A stretch of DNA of 64,000 nt from JAXMHQ01 sp046346665. GTDB lineage: Bacteria > Verrucomicrobiota > Verrucomicrobiia > Limisphaerales > JAXMHQ01. The stretch is taken from NCBI GenBank assembly GCA_046346665.1, contig JAXMHQ010000018.1, forward strand, positions 41,706 through 105,705, in the 5' to 3' direction. The stretch's first letter is position 1. The number at the start of each line of letters is the position of its first letter. Under the pieces are notes generated by a model, which saw nothing but the letters and a program-made list of their open reading frames with translations, was not told the origin of the DNA and ran no database searches. Shown in pieces: positions 49,610-58,008 of this stretch. Position numbers and translations under genes: made by a program.

Positions 49610-50941
49610 CTACTCGCCTTTCTTGCCGCCGCCGCCGCTCGGGCCGGAGTCGCCGCCGAGGTTGTTCATGAGATCGATGAGGGGGAGGAACATGGCGATG
49701 ACGATGCTGCCGACGACGACGGCGAGGCAGCAGATCATGATGGGTTCGAGCAGCGACGTCATGGCGGCGACGGCGTTGTCGACTTCCTCATCGTAGTTGT
49801 CGGCGATCTTGAGGAGCATTTCAGGCAGGGCGCCGGTTTGTTCGCCGACGTCGACCATGCTGATGACCATGGGGGGAAACACATTGGACGCTTCGAGCGG
49901 GGCGGTGATGGTTTCGCCTTCCTTGACGCTGTCGTGGACGGCGGTGACGGCGTTGCTGATGACGACGTTGCCGGAGGTTTCCCGGACGATCGTGAGGGCC
50001 TGGAGGATGGGCACGCCGGAACTGACGAGGGTGCCGAGGGTGCGGGTGAACCGCGAGATGGCGACCTTGGTGACCACGGGACCGAACACGGGCACCTTGA
50101 GTTTCAGGGTATCGATGACGCGGTGTCCGAATTTGGTTCGTTTGAAAAACATGAAGGCGGCGACGAAGGCGGCGATGCCGATGCAGGTATAAACGAAATG
50201 ATCCTTGATGGTTTCCGAAATGCCGAGCACGAGGGTGGTGAACGCGGGCAGCGGGCGTCCGTCGCCGAGGCCGGCGAACACTTCCTTGAATTTCGGGATC
50301 ACGACGATCATCAGCACGCCCATGATGGCGGTGGCGACGATGAGCACCGCGACGGGGTAGAACATGGCGGCGACGACCTTGCCCTTGATTTTCTGGGCTT
50401 TTTCCATGAACTCGGCGAGGCGGGTGAGCACGACTTCGAGCACGCCGCCCAGTTCGCCGGCCTTGACCATGTTGACGTAGAGCCGGTTGAAAACCTTGGG
50501 ATGCTGGGCGAGGCCTTCCGAGAACGTGCTGCCGCCTTCGATCGCGAGGGCGAGGTCGCCGAGAATGCTCTTGAGGGTGGGATTGCGCTCCTGTTTCTCC
50601 AGCACGCGCAGGCCGCGCAGCAGCGGCAGGCCGGCGTCGACCAGCGTCGCCAACTGCCGCGTGAACGCCGTCAGCACCTTCGATTTCACACGGCCGCCGA
50701 GGCCGGGAATCTTGATGTTGATGTTGACGCCCTTCTTCTTGCCGCCCGCCGCCTTCGGCGCCGGCTTGGACTTGCCCTTCTTGTCCGGCTTCTCCTTGAC
50801 CTTGTCCACCTCGACGATCTTCGTCGGGAAGAGATTCATCTCCTTGATCCGGCTGATCGCCTCGTTTTGAGTGGCGACTTCCAGGGTGCCCTTGCTCTCC
50901 TTCCCCGCCTTGTCCATGGCGACGTAATTGTACTTCGGCAT
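49610..50941 (-). CDS. pilC: Type IV pilus/type II secretion inner-membrane platform protein
   Basis: 443 residues. Two GspF domains: the first around 'FTRQLATLVDAGLPLLRGLRVLEKQ', the second around 'SRFTRTLGTLVSSGVPILQAL', each followed by membrane helices. The N-terminal 85 residues include a Lys/Pro-rich linker. PilC/GspF couples the assembly ATPase to pilin polymerisation. It starts 14 bp after the pilB-like gene. Confidence 0.92.
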   Translation of the reverse strand: MPKYNYVAMDKAGKESKGTLEVATQNEAISRIKEMNLFPTKIVEVDKVKEKPDKKGKSKPAPKAAGGKKKGVNINIKIPGLGGRVKSKVLTAFTRQLATLVDAGLPLLRGLRVLEKQERNPTLKSILGDLALAIEGGSTFSEGLAQHPKVFNRLYVNMVKAGELGGVLEVVLTRLAEFMEKAQKIKGKVVAAMFYPVAVLIVATAIMGVLMIVVIPKFKEVFAGLGDGRPLPAFTTLVLGISETIKDHFVYTCIGIAAFVAAFMFFKRTKFGHRVIDTLKLKVPVFGPVVTKVAISRFTRTLGTLVSSGVPILQALTIVRETSGNVVISNAVTAVHDSVKEGETITAPLEASNVFPPMVISMVDVGEQTGALPEMLLKIADNYDEEVDNAVAAMTSLLEPIMICCLAVVVGSIVIAMFLPLIDLMNNLGGDSGPSGGGGKKGE

Positions 50942-50955
50942 AACCTCTCCTTTGC

Positions 50956-52671
50956 TCAGGTGTATTTGACTACTTCTTCAATCGTCGTTGCCCCTTCAAA
51001 GATGCTGCGCAAACCGTCCTCGCGCAACGTCACCATGCCCAGCTCCACGGCCTTCTGCCGGAGCACAATCGTCGGCGCACGCTCGTTGATGAGCCCGCGA
51101 ATCGCGTCGCTCACCACCAGCAGCTCGAAAATGCCCTTCCGCCCCTTGTACCCCGTGTCGTTGCACGTCGAACAGCCGCGCCCGTAATAAAACACCTTGT
51201 CCCCCAGGTCGTGCGGCGACAGGTTCAACAGCGCGAGCTGCGTCTCCGTCGGCTCGAACGGCGTCCGGCAATTCTTGCAAATCGTCCGCACCAGCCGCTG
51301 CCCCAGCACGCCCATCAGCGTCGAGCTGATCAAAAACGGCTCCACCCCCATGTCCACCAGGCGCGTCACCGCGCCGGGGGCGTCGTTCGTGTGCAGCGTG
51401 CTCAACACCAGGTGACCGGTCAGCGATGCCTGGATCGCAATCTGCGCCGTCTCAAGGTCGCGCATTTCACCGACCATGATGATGTCCGGGTCCTGGCGCA
51501 AAAACGACCGAAGCGCCTTGCCGAACGTGAGCCCCACCCCTTCGTTGATCGCCACCTGCATGATGCCCTCGATGTCGTATTCGACCGGGTCCTCCGCGGT
51601 GAGCAGCTTGGAATCAATCGAATTCACCCGGCGCAGGCAGGAATAGAGCGTCGTGGTCTTGCCGCAGCCGGTCGGGCCGGTTACGACGAAAATGCCGTTG
51701 GGCCGCAGGATGGCTTCGCTGACGTAATCGTGGACGTATTTCGGGAACCCGAGACTTTCGATCTCGAGGTTGACGGCCGAGCGGTCGAGCACGCGGAGCA
51801 CGACCGATTCGCCGAACTGGGTCGGGAGAGTGGACACGCGAAGGTCGATCGCGCGGTTCCCGATATTCATAGCGATGCGGCCGTCCTGCGGGAGGCGGCG
51901 CTCGGAGATGTTCAAATTTGACATGACCTTGATGCGCGACACCACGGGCAGCGCCAGGTGCTTGGGCGGCGGCGACATCTCATACAGCGCGCCGTCCACA
52001 CGGTAGCGGATCCGGAATTCGTCCTCGAACGGTTCGAAATGAATGTCGCTCGCCCGGTCCTGCACCGCCTGGAACAGCACCAGGTTCACAAAGCGCACGA
52101 TTGGCGCCGCGTCCGCGAGCCCCGCCATCGCCTCCGCGTCGTCCGCCGCCCCCGCCTCCTGCACCTCGCGCGCAATGTCGGTGTCCGCGCCGAGCTGCTT
52201 CAGGATCTCCGACACGCTCTCGCTCGCGTCTTCCTGCCCGTAATACTTGTCGATCAGCTTGGAGACATCGGCCGGGTTGGCGACCACGGGCCGGATATCG
52301 CGTTTGACGATGAAATTGAGTTCGTCGACCCGGGCCGGGTTGAGCGGATACTCCTCGAACGCCACGTCGAGCCCGGTGCCAACCGCCTGCACCGGCAGGC
52401 AGCGATACATGCGCGCCGTGTTCGCCGGGATCGTGTTGATCAGGTCCTGCGGAAATTCCTTGCCGTCGAGCGACACCACCTCCGCGCCCATGTAATTCGC
52501 CACCACCTGCAGAATGGTGTCGAGGTCCATCATCCCGAAATCCTGCAGGATCTGGATCACGGGGGTCCCGCTGCGCTTCTGCTCCGCGGCCACCTCCTCG
52601 AATTGCAGGTCGTCGATGAGACCCTGCTCTTTGATGAGGGCCAGCAACGGGTTTGAAGTTTCTTCCGCCAT
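50956..52671 (-). CDS. pilB: Assembly ATPase, GspE/PilB family (copy 1)
   Basis: 571 residues from ATG 52671. N-terminal GspE-II domain, then Walker A 'GPTGCGKTTTLYS', Asp box 'LLTAEDPVEYDIEG', Walker B 'DIIMVGEMRDLETAQ', His box 'LSTLHTNDAPGA', and a zinc tetracysteine ('ICKNCRTPFEP' and 'CSTCNDTGYKG'). Powers pseudopilin/pilin extension. It is 10 bp downstream of pilT and upstream of pilC. Confidence 0.92.
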   Translation of the reverse strand: MAEETSNPLLALIKEQGLIDDLQFEEVAAEQKRSGTPVIQILQDFGMMDLDTILQVVANYMGAEVVSLDGKEFPQDLINTIPANTARMYRCLPVQAVGTGLDVAFEEYPLNPARVDELNFIVKRDIRPVVANPADVSKLIDKYYGQEDASESVSEILKQLGADTDIAREVQEAGAADDAEAMAGLADAAPIVRFVNLVLFQAVQDRASDIHFEPFEDEFRIRYRVDGALYEMSPPPKHLALPVVSRIKVMSNLNISERRLPQDGRIAMNIGNRAIDLRVSTLPTQFGESVVLRVLDRSAVNLEIESLGFPKYVHDYVSEAILRPNGIFVVTGPTGCGKTTTLYSCLRRVNSIDSKLLTAEDPVEYDIEGIMQVAINEGVGLTFGKALRSFLRQDPDIIMVGEMRDLETAQIAIQASLTGHLVLSTLHTNDAPGAVTRLVDMGVEPFLISSTLMGVLGQRLVRTICKNCRTPFEPTETQLALLNLSPHDLGDKVFYYGRGCSTCNDTGYKGRKGIFELLVVSDAIRGLINERAPTIVLRQKAVELGMVTLREDGLRSIFEGATTIEEVVKYT

Positions 52672-52681
52672 AGAAAATGCG

Positions 52682-53791
52682 TTACGCGCCCGGGGCGCCG
52701 CCCACGCCGACCGCCTGGGCCAGTTCAAGTTCCTGCAGCTTCGACTGCACCGTCGTCGGGTCCTGCGCCTTCGTGATCACTTCCTCGCGCGCAATCATGC
52801 CCGCCAGGTATTTCTCAATCAAAAACCCGTCCAGCGTCACCATGCCGTACTTCGCGCCGGTCTGGATGTCCGACTGCAGCCGGAACGTCTTGTTGTCGCG
52901 GATCAGCGCCGCCACGGACGGGGTGTTGATCATGATCTCGAACACCGCCACGCGACCGGGCTTGTCGATGCGCGGAATCAACAGCTGCGAAATCACCGCC
53001 TGCAGCACCGTCGACAACTGGATGCGGATCTGCTCCTGCTGGTTCGTCGGGAACGCGTTGATCAGACGGTCGATCGTCTTCGCCGCGCCGGTCGTGTGCA
53101 GCGTGCCAAACACCAAGTGGCCCGTCTCGGCCGCCGTGATCGCCGCGTCGATCGTTTCAAGGTCGCGCATTTCACCCACCAGGATCACGTCCGGGTCCTG
53201 CCGCAGCGCGCGGCGCAGCGCCTCGGCGAAATTCGGGACGTCCACCCCGATCTCGCGCTGCGTGATCAGCGCCTTCTTGTGCTTGTGATAATATTCAATC
53301 GGGTCCTCGATCGTGATGATGTGCGCCTCGTCGCGCTCCTCGTTGATGATGTTGATCATCGACGCCAGGGTCGTCGTCTTGCCGGACCCGGTCGGCCCCG
53401 TCACGAGCACCAGTCCGCGGGGTTTGTAAAGCAGTTCCTTGCTCGACGGCGGAATGCCGATCTGCTCCATCGTGAGCAGCTTGCTCGGAATCTGCCGCAG
53501 GACCAGGCCGAAATTGCCCTTCTCCTTGAACACGCTCACGCGGAACCGCGCCGCCTCCCCGAACGCAAACCCGAAGTCCGCCCCGCCCCGCTCGCGCACA
53601 TGCTGGATGTGATCCTCCGACGTGATGCTCCGCATCAATTCTTCCGAGTCGTCCGGCGTCAGCGACGGACCCTCCACGCGATGCAAAATGCCGTGCACGC
53701 GGATCGTCGGCGGCGTGCCCACCCGGATGTGGAGATCGGAGGCCCCCTCCGACACCACCAACTGCAACAGATCGGACATCGAGTATGACAT
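52682..53791 (-). CDS. pilT: Twitching motility/retraction ATPase PilT
   Basis: 369 residues. 'ASDLHIRVGTPP', Walker A 'GPTGSGKTTTLAS', 'ITIEDPIEYYH', 'DVILVGEMRDLET', 'FGTLHTTGAAKTIDR', and a C-terminal 'SVAALIRDNKTFRL' analogous to the AIRNLIRE motif needed for retraction. Its presence argues for retractable type IV pili and not only a type II secretion pseudopilus. Confidence 0.93.
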   Translation of the reverse strand: MSYSMSDLLQLVVSEGASDLHIRVGTPPTIRVHGILHRVEGPSLTPDDSEELMRSITSEDHIQHVRERGGADFGFAFGEAARFRVSVFKEKGNFGLVLRQIPSKLLTMEQIGIPPSSKELLYKPRGLVLVTGPTGSGKTTTLASMINIINEERDEAHIITIEDPIEYYHKHKKALITQREIGVDVPNFAEALRRALRQDPDVILVGEMRDLETIDAAITAAETGHLVFGTLHTTGAAKTIDRLINAFPTNQQEQIRIQLSTVLQAVISQLLIPRIDKPGRVAVFEIMINTPSVAALIRDNKTFRLQSDIQTGAKYGMVTLDGFLIEKYLAGMIAREEVITKAQDPTTVQSKLQELELAQAVGVGGAPGA

Positions 53792-53882
53792 GCGGTAATC
53801 TCTATCTATCTCAATTTCATGTTTGGACCATTCAACCCCGCCGGGCGCACGCGGAAAAGTCCACTATTTTGTCGACAGCCCG

Positions 53883-55595
53883 TCAATCCACGTCGCCCAC
53901 CGTCGCCCGGATCACTTCCTCCGGCGTCGTCAGCCCGGACACGACCTTGCGAATGCCGTCCTCGCGCAAGGTGCGCATCCCCATCTCGCGCGCCCGAGCC
54001 CGCAAGACCGACGACGGCACCTTCTCGTAAATCAGCTTCCGCGCCTCGTCGTCGATCACAAAAATCTCGAAAATCCCCATGCGGCCCCGGAACCCCGTCG
54101 ACGAACAATCCGCACAGCCCTTCCCCATCTGGAAATTCGAGTTCGGCATGTCCGCCGTCAATCCCAGCGCCCGCAATTCGGCGTCGGTCGGACGCGACGG
54201 CGCCCCGCACTTGCGGCAGACCTTGCGCACCAGACGCTGCGCCATCAGCGCGCGCGTCGAGGACGCCACGAGGAACGGCTTAACCCCGATGTCAATAAGG
54301 CGCGTCACGGCGCTCGGCGCGTCGTTCGTGTGCAGCGTCGAAAACACCAGGTGACCGGTCAGCGACGCGTTGATCGCGATGCTCGCGGTTTCAAGGTCGC
54401 GGATTTCCCCGATCATGATCACGTTCGGCGCCTGGCGCAGGATGGACCGCAGCGCGGCCGAGAACGACAGCCCCACCGCTTCCGCCACCTGCACCTGGTT
54501 GATGCCCGCCAGGATGTATTCCACCGGGTCCTCCACCGTGATGATCTTGCGGTCCGGACGATTGATGAAATGCAAACAGGAATAAAGCGTCGTCGTCTTG
54601 CCCGAACCCGTCGGTCCCGTCACCAGCAAAATCCCGTCCGGCAACCCGATCAACTTCTCGAACGTCTGCTGGTCGTCCGTCAAAAATCCCAGCTCCGCCA
54701 AACCCAGCCGCAACCCTTCCTTGTCCAGAATACGCATGACGATGCTCTCGCCATGGCTCGTCGGCAGACACGACACGCGCAAATCAATCAGCTTGCTCCC
54801 CACCGAGGATTGAATGCGGCCGTCCTGCGGAATCCGGTGCTCCGCGATCGACATGTTCGACTGGATCTTCAAGCGAGCGATGATCGACGCCTGCAGCCGT
54901 TTCGGCGGCGCCTTCATCTCGTGCATCACGCCGTCAATCCGGTAACGCAGCCGGAACGTCTTCGCCAGCGGCTCCAGGTGAATGTCCGACGCCCGCATCT
55001 TGAAAGCGTCCACAATGATCTGGTTCACCAGTTTGATCAAAGGCGCATCCGCCTCCACCGCCCCCCCGTCATCCGCCCCCGGCAGCACCGCCTCCACATG
55101 CTCGCGCGTCAACTCCTCAACGACATCCTTGAACTGGCTGTTCTCCGCCAGCGATTTTTTGTCCGCCCCGTAATACTTGTTCAGCGCCTGCTCAATGTCC
55201 TGCTCCGACGCCACCCGCAATTCAATCTGCGCCCGCAGCAAATGCCCCAGGCTGTCCACCGTGTCCAGGTCCGAAGGATCGGCCAGGGCGACGGTGAGTG
55301 TGCCCTCGCCTTTGAACACGGGGACCACGCGGTATTTCTTTGCGATGTGACGCGGGATCGCGGAGATCACATCGTCCTCGATGCGGAGGTCGCCCAGGTT
55401 CACCACCTCGGCGCCGAAATGCGCCGCCTTCGCCTGCGTCACATCCGCCGGGCGAATCACCTTGTTCGCCACCATCAAATCCACGAGCCCCACACCTGCC
55501 GATGCCGCCTCGGTCCGAAGCGACGCCACCTGCTGGGCGGTCACAAAACCAAGGTCCACCAGCATGTCCACCAAATAATCGTCTTTCTCTGACAC
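53883..55595 (-). CDS. Assembly ATPase, GspE/PilB family (copy 2)
   Basis: 570 residues. Same layout as copy 1 but divergent: Walker A 'GPTGSGKTTTLYS', 'IITVEDPVEYILAG', 'NVIMIGEIRDLET', 'FSTLHTNDAPSA' and zinc cysteines 'VCRKCGAPSRP' and 'CADCSSTGFRG'. Two PilB-type ATPases and one PilT in one operon may power two systems (pilus and pseudopilin cassette). It is the first gene of the four-gene unit. Confidence 0.92.
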   Translation of the reverse strand: MSEKDDYLVDMLVDLGFVTAQQVASLRTEAASAGVGLVDLMVANKVIRPADVTQAKAAHFGAEVVNLGDLRIEDDVISAIPRHIAKKYRVVPVFKGEGTLTVALADPSDLDTVDSLGHLLRAQIELRVASEQDIEQALNKYYGADKKSLAENSQFKDVVEELTREHVEAVLPGADDGGAVEADAPLIKLVNQIIVDAFKMRASDIHLEPLAKTFRLRYRIDGVMHEMKAPPKRLQASIIARLKIQSNMSIAEHRIPQDGRIQSSVGSKLIDLRVSCLPTSHGESIVMRILDKEGLRLGLAELGFLTDDQQTFEKLIGLPDGILLVTGPTGSGKTTTLYSCLHFINRPDRKIITVEDPVEYILAGINQVQVAEAVGLSFSAALRSILRQAPNVIMIGEIRDLETASIAINASLTGHLVFSTLHTNDAPSAVTRLIDIGVKPFLVASSTRALMAQRLVRKVCRKCGAPSRPTDAELRALGLTADMPNSNFQMGKGCADCSSTGFRGRMGIFEIFVIDDEARKLIYEKVPSSVLRARAREMGMRTLREDGIRKVVSGLTTPEEVIRATVGDVD

Positions 55596-55773
55596 GATAT
55601 GCTCTGCTCTACACGTTGATCGTGGAAAGGTGGAAACAGAGTACCGCCCGCAAACCTAATGTCAATGCGCCTCCACAGGGGAAATTCCCCGGACACGCCG
55701 GGAACCAACAGTTTGCGTCTTCCTCACGCGGGAAGCGTGAATTTAGTGCGGAGCCGACGCATCGGAATCGCAG

Positions 55774-55898
55774 GTAGGGACGGCGCGCTGCGCCGTCCGC
55801 GCCGCGTCCAGCGGCGCAACGTTGCCGAGGGCATGCCAGGCGCCGTTCCGCTTTCCGCCCGCTGATCCGCGGGCGGGGACGCCGCAGCGCGGCGTCCC
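55774..55898 (+). repeat. REPIN-like hairpin pair with GTAGGGACG start
   Basis: GTAGG then GGACGGCGC-GCT-GCGCCGTCC (55778-55798), and GGGACGCCGC-AGC-GCGGCGTCCC (55876-55898). Loops GCT and AGC are complementary. It occupies the gap upstream of the pilB copy 2 gene. Confidence 0.75.
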
Positions 55899-55969
55899 AA
55901 CCGTCTGAATTCCACCATCGCTCGCCTCATTCCACATTAGAGGCGTCGGCCGTGGCAAAGGACGTGTAT

Positions 55970-56034
55970 CCGCGATTGTAAAATCGCGGAAAGCTGAATC
56001 TTATAAAAGGATCCGCAATGTGACGATTGCGGCT
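55970..56034 (+). repeat. Double-hairpin REPIN-like element (CCGCGATT type)
   Basis: CCGCGATT-GTAA-AATCGCGG (55970-55989) and CCGCAAT-GTGACG-ATTGCGG followed by CTAC (56013-56035). It is homologous to 39700-39763. It is adjacent to the end of the flagellar gene block. Confidence 0.78.
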
Positions 56035-56052
56035 ACGGGGGTGGCGGGCGGC

Positions 56053-56445
56053 TCAGGACAGGGAGGTCCAGGCCGCTGTGGACGGGCGGGCGTAGGAAGT
56101 CCGGACCTGGCGCAGGGTGCGGCCGGCTTGTTCGAGGTGGTCAAGTCGTGCGCGGGCGGCGTGCCGGGCGGAGTTGAGGAGGGAATTGTTGTGGGATTCG
56201 ATGGCGACGAGTTCCGACACGGTGGCGCGGAGGGATTGTTCGCGCGATTCGCGGTCGGCGCCGGTGCGGGACCATTCCTCCTGGGCGGCCTGGGCGTGCT
56301 GGATGATTTGGGGCTGGAGTTTCTGGAGGGCGTCCTGGCAATCGCGGACGAGGTTCCAGTTGCGGGTGCGGATGCCTTCGCCTTCGGCTTCGGCGAGTCG
56401 GCGCCATTCGCGGTAGGCTTCCTGGAGATGCGCTTCGGCGTTCAT
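56053..56445 (-). CDS. Small helical protein, probable FlgN/FliT-like flagellar chaperone
   Basis: 130 residues, almost entirely helical. 'ELVAIESHNNSLLNSARHAARARLDHL' followed by 'RTLRQVRTSYA' resembles the FlgN pattern of Asn/Leu-rich helix and terminal Y. Its place 6 bp after fliS supports a flagellar export chaperone for hook-associated proteins or FliD. Sequence similarity alone is weak. Confidence 0.5.
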   Translation of the reverse strand: MNAEAHLQEAYREWRRLAEAEGEGIRTRNWNLVRDCQDALQKLQPQIIQHAQAAQEEWSRTGADRESREQSLRATVSELVAIESHNNSLLNSARHAARARLDHLEQAGRTLRQVRTSYARPSTAAWTSLS

Positions 56446-56451
56446 CCGGGC

Positions 56452-56895
56452 TCAGGCGGTGGCCAGGGCGAGGAAAGGATTCCGCACGGGAGCGGGAGCG
56501 GCTGCGGTTTCTTCCTTGCGCAGCATGGTGGCCCAGGCATCGCGCAGGACGGAGAGATGGCGAATGACTTCCTCGATGCCCTGGCGGCTCTTTCGGGTAT
56601 TGCTTTCGGCGAGGCGGCGGTCGAAATAGTCATACAGGCGGCGCAGAGTGGCGGCGCATTCGCCCCCCTTTTCGAGGTTCAACGCGTAATTCAGTTCGCG
56701 GATGATGTCCTGGGCGCGCTGAATATTATTATGGATCAGCATGTTGGCCTGGGCGGGATCCTCCTGGTCAAAGCCGGTGAGGGAACGATCCAGGAAACGA
56801 AGCGCCCCGTCGTAGAGCATCAGGACGATCTGTCCGGGCGGGGCGGTGAGGGTGGAAACTTGGCGATAGGAATTCCAGGGGTTCGGGACGTGCAT
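56452..56895 (-). CDS. fliS: Flagellar export chaperone FliS
   Basis: 147 residues. The hallmark 'SYRQVSTLTAPPGQIVLMLYDGALRFL' and 'LNYALNLEKGGECAATLRRLYDYF' are clear. FliS binds the flagellin C-terminus in the cytoplasm and prevents premature polymerisation. It sits between the FlgM-like and FlgN-like genes in the late flagellar unit. Confidence 0.93.
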   Translation of the reverse strand: MHVPNPWNSYRQVSTLTAPPGQIVLMLYDGALRFLDRSLTGFDQEDPAQANMLIHNNIQRAQDIIRELNYALNLEKGGECAATLRRLYDYFDRRLAESNTRKSRQGIEEVIRHLSVLRDAWATMLRKEETAAAPAPVRNPFLALATA

Positions 56896-56917
56896 GGGTT
56901 TGGTAAGGCGCGGCGGT

Positions 56918-57178
56918 TTATTGAGTCAGGTGCAAAGCCAAAAGGACGGCGATCCGGTCCAGCAGGTCATCGGGCGGATAATGCGCATGCGAAACCATCG
57001 CCTGGGCGGAGGCGACCTTGTCGGATCGCACCAGGGGAAGTTCGCTGACTCTGTCTGTCAGGGAAGTGGCCGTCGAAAATGACGCTGCATCCGACGCCGC
57101 CGGGGTCGAGCTCGTCCGTGTCAACGGCTGGCTCAAATCCGCCCGTGCGATTCGGCTTGGGTTGAAGTCAATTTCCAT
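56918..57178 (-). CDS. flgM: FlgM-like anti-sigma28 factor
   Basis: 86 residues from ATG 57178. A low-complexity Ser/Thr/Ala N-terminus precedes 'VRSDKVASAQAMVSHAHYPPDDLLDRIAVLL', which follows the FlgM pattern (R-x-D/E-K-V...Y...IA..LL). FlgM holds sigma28 until hook completion and is then exported. Genes ahead of it in this block have sigma28-type promoters, which fits. The protein is short, so certainty is moderate. Confidence 0.6.
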   Translation of the reverse strand: MEIDFNPSRIARADLSQPLTRTSSTPAASDAASFSTATSLTDRVSELPLVRSDKVASAQAMVSHAHYPPDDLLDRIAVLLALHLTQ

Positions 57179-57271
57179 ACGATCCAACTACGCTCTCAAT
57201 CTGCCCCTCGGTTGTCTCTCTCCCACTCTGATTGGCACATCGGTGGCTGTGCGCGAAACTTTAGGTGTATT

Positions 57272-57985
57272 TCAACGGCTCGGCAGTGTGGCAAGCAACT
57301 GCGCGGCTGAATATTGGGCGAACTGGCGCGGCGAATTCAGCACGGCCCAGTTTTCAGGCTTCGCATCGGGCAGCCGCAGGTCGACCGACTGATATTCGGT
57401 GGCGCCATGAATGACGCTGCGGGCGCCGGCATCGAAGACTTCGTCCGTGGCCCACAAGGTCTGGCGCGTGCGGGCGTCGACGAGTCGCAGCCGCCAGCCG
57501 ACGGCGAGCGGCGCGTAGGGACGGAACGTGGTGAGCTGGCAAAACAGGATCGCATCGCAGCCGTAGAGCTGGCGCAGCGATTCGAACAGTTCCGGCGGCA
57601 GCATTTCCGCGCCGGTCCAGGTGGGCCGGCCGGTGCGGTCGCGGAGCAGGTCGCGGCTGACCGTGACGATTTCGAACTTCTTGGTCTTGATCAGCTCGCT
57701 TTGGAGCACGGTGCTGAGGCTTTCGCAGCCGTCCACCAGGTCGATGCGTTTATCCTCGCAGGCGAGGGGCAGGACGGCGACGCGTTTGACGTCGGGGGCG
57801 AGGCCCGGCACGTAGAGGAAGACGTTGTTTGGTTTGTAGGGCGGCGTGAACGCGACGTCCTGGAAGACCGGGGTGGAACAGCCGGTGATCCAGGCCAGCG
57901 CGAACAAGGCCGGCACAGTTTGAAGCAAGGCTCCGATCCGGGGCAGCGTATTGCGCCGGTCGCCTTTGTTTTCGCAGGGGGTCAT
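57272..57985 (-). CDS. Lipoprotein of CsgG/FlgO-like style in the flagellar cluster
   Basis: 237 residues. Signal II peptide with lipobox 'ITGC' (Cys36). The body has 'VKRVAVLPLACEDK', 'SELIKTKKFEIVTVSRDLL' and 'LYGCDAILFCQLTTF', a layout like CsgG/FlgO-type periplasmic lipoproteins (VAVxP, then 'alpha/beta TolB-N-like' fold). It lies 23 bp after fliD. Possible role in outer-membrane passage of the flagellum; family assignment is tentative. Confidence 0.6.
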   Translation of the reverse strand: MTPCENKGDRRNTLPRIGALLQTVPALFALAWITGCSTPVFQDVAFTPPYKPNNVFLYVPGLAPDVKRVAVLPLACEDKRIDLVDGCESLSTVLQSELIKTKKFEIVTVSRDLLRDRTGRPTWTGAEMLPPELFESLRQLYGCDAILFCQLTTFRPYAPLAVGWRLRLVDARTRQTLWATDEVFDAGARSVIHGATEYQSVDLRLPDAKPENWAVLNSPRQFAQYSAAQLLATLPSR

Positions 57986-58008
57986 GTTGGGTGTGGGTGG
58001 GTTCGGGT

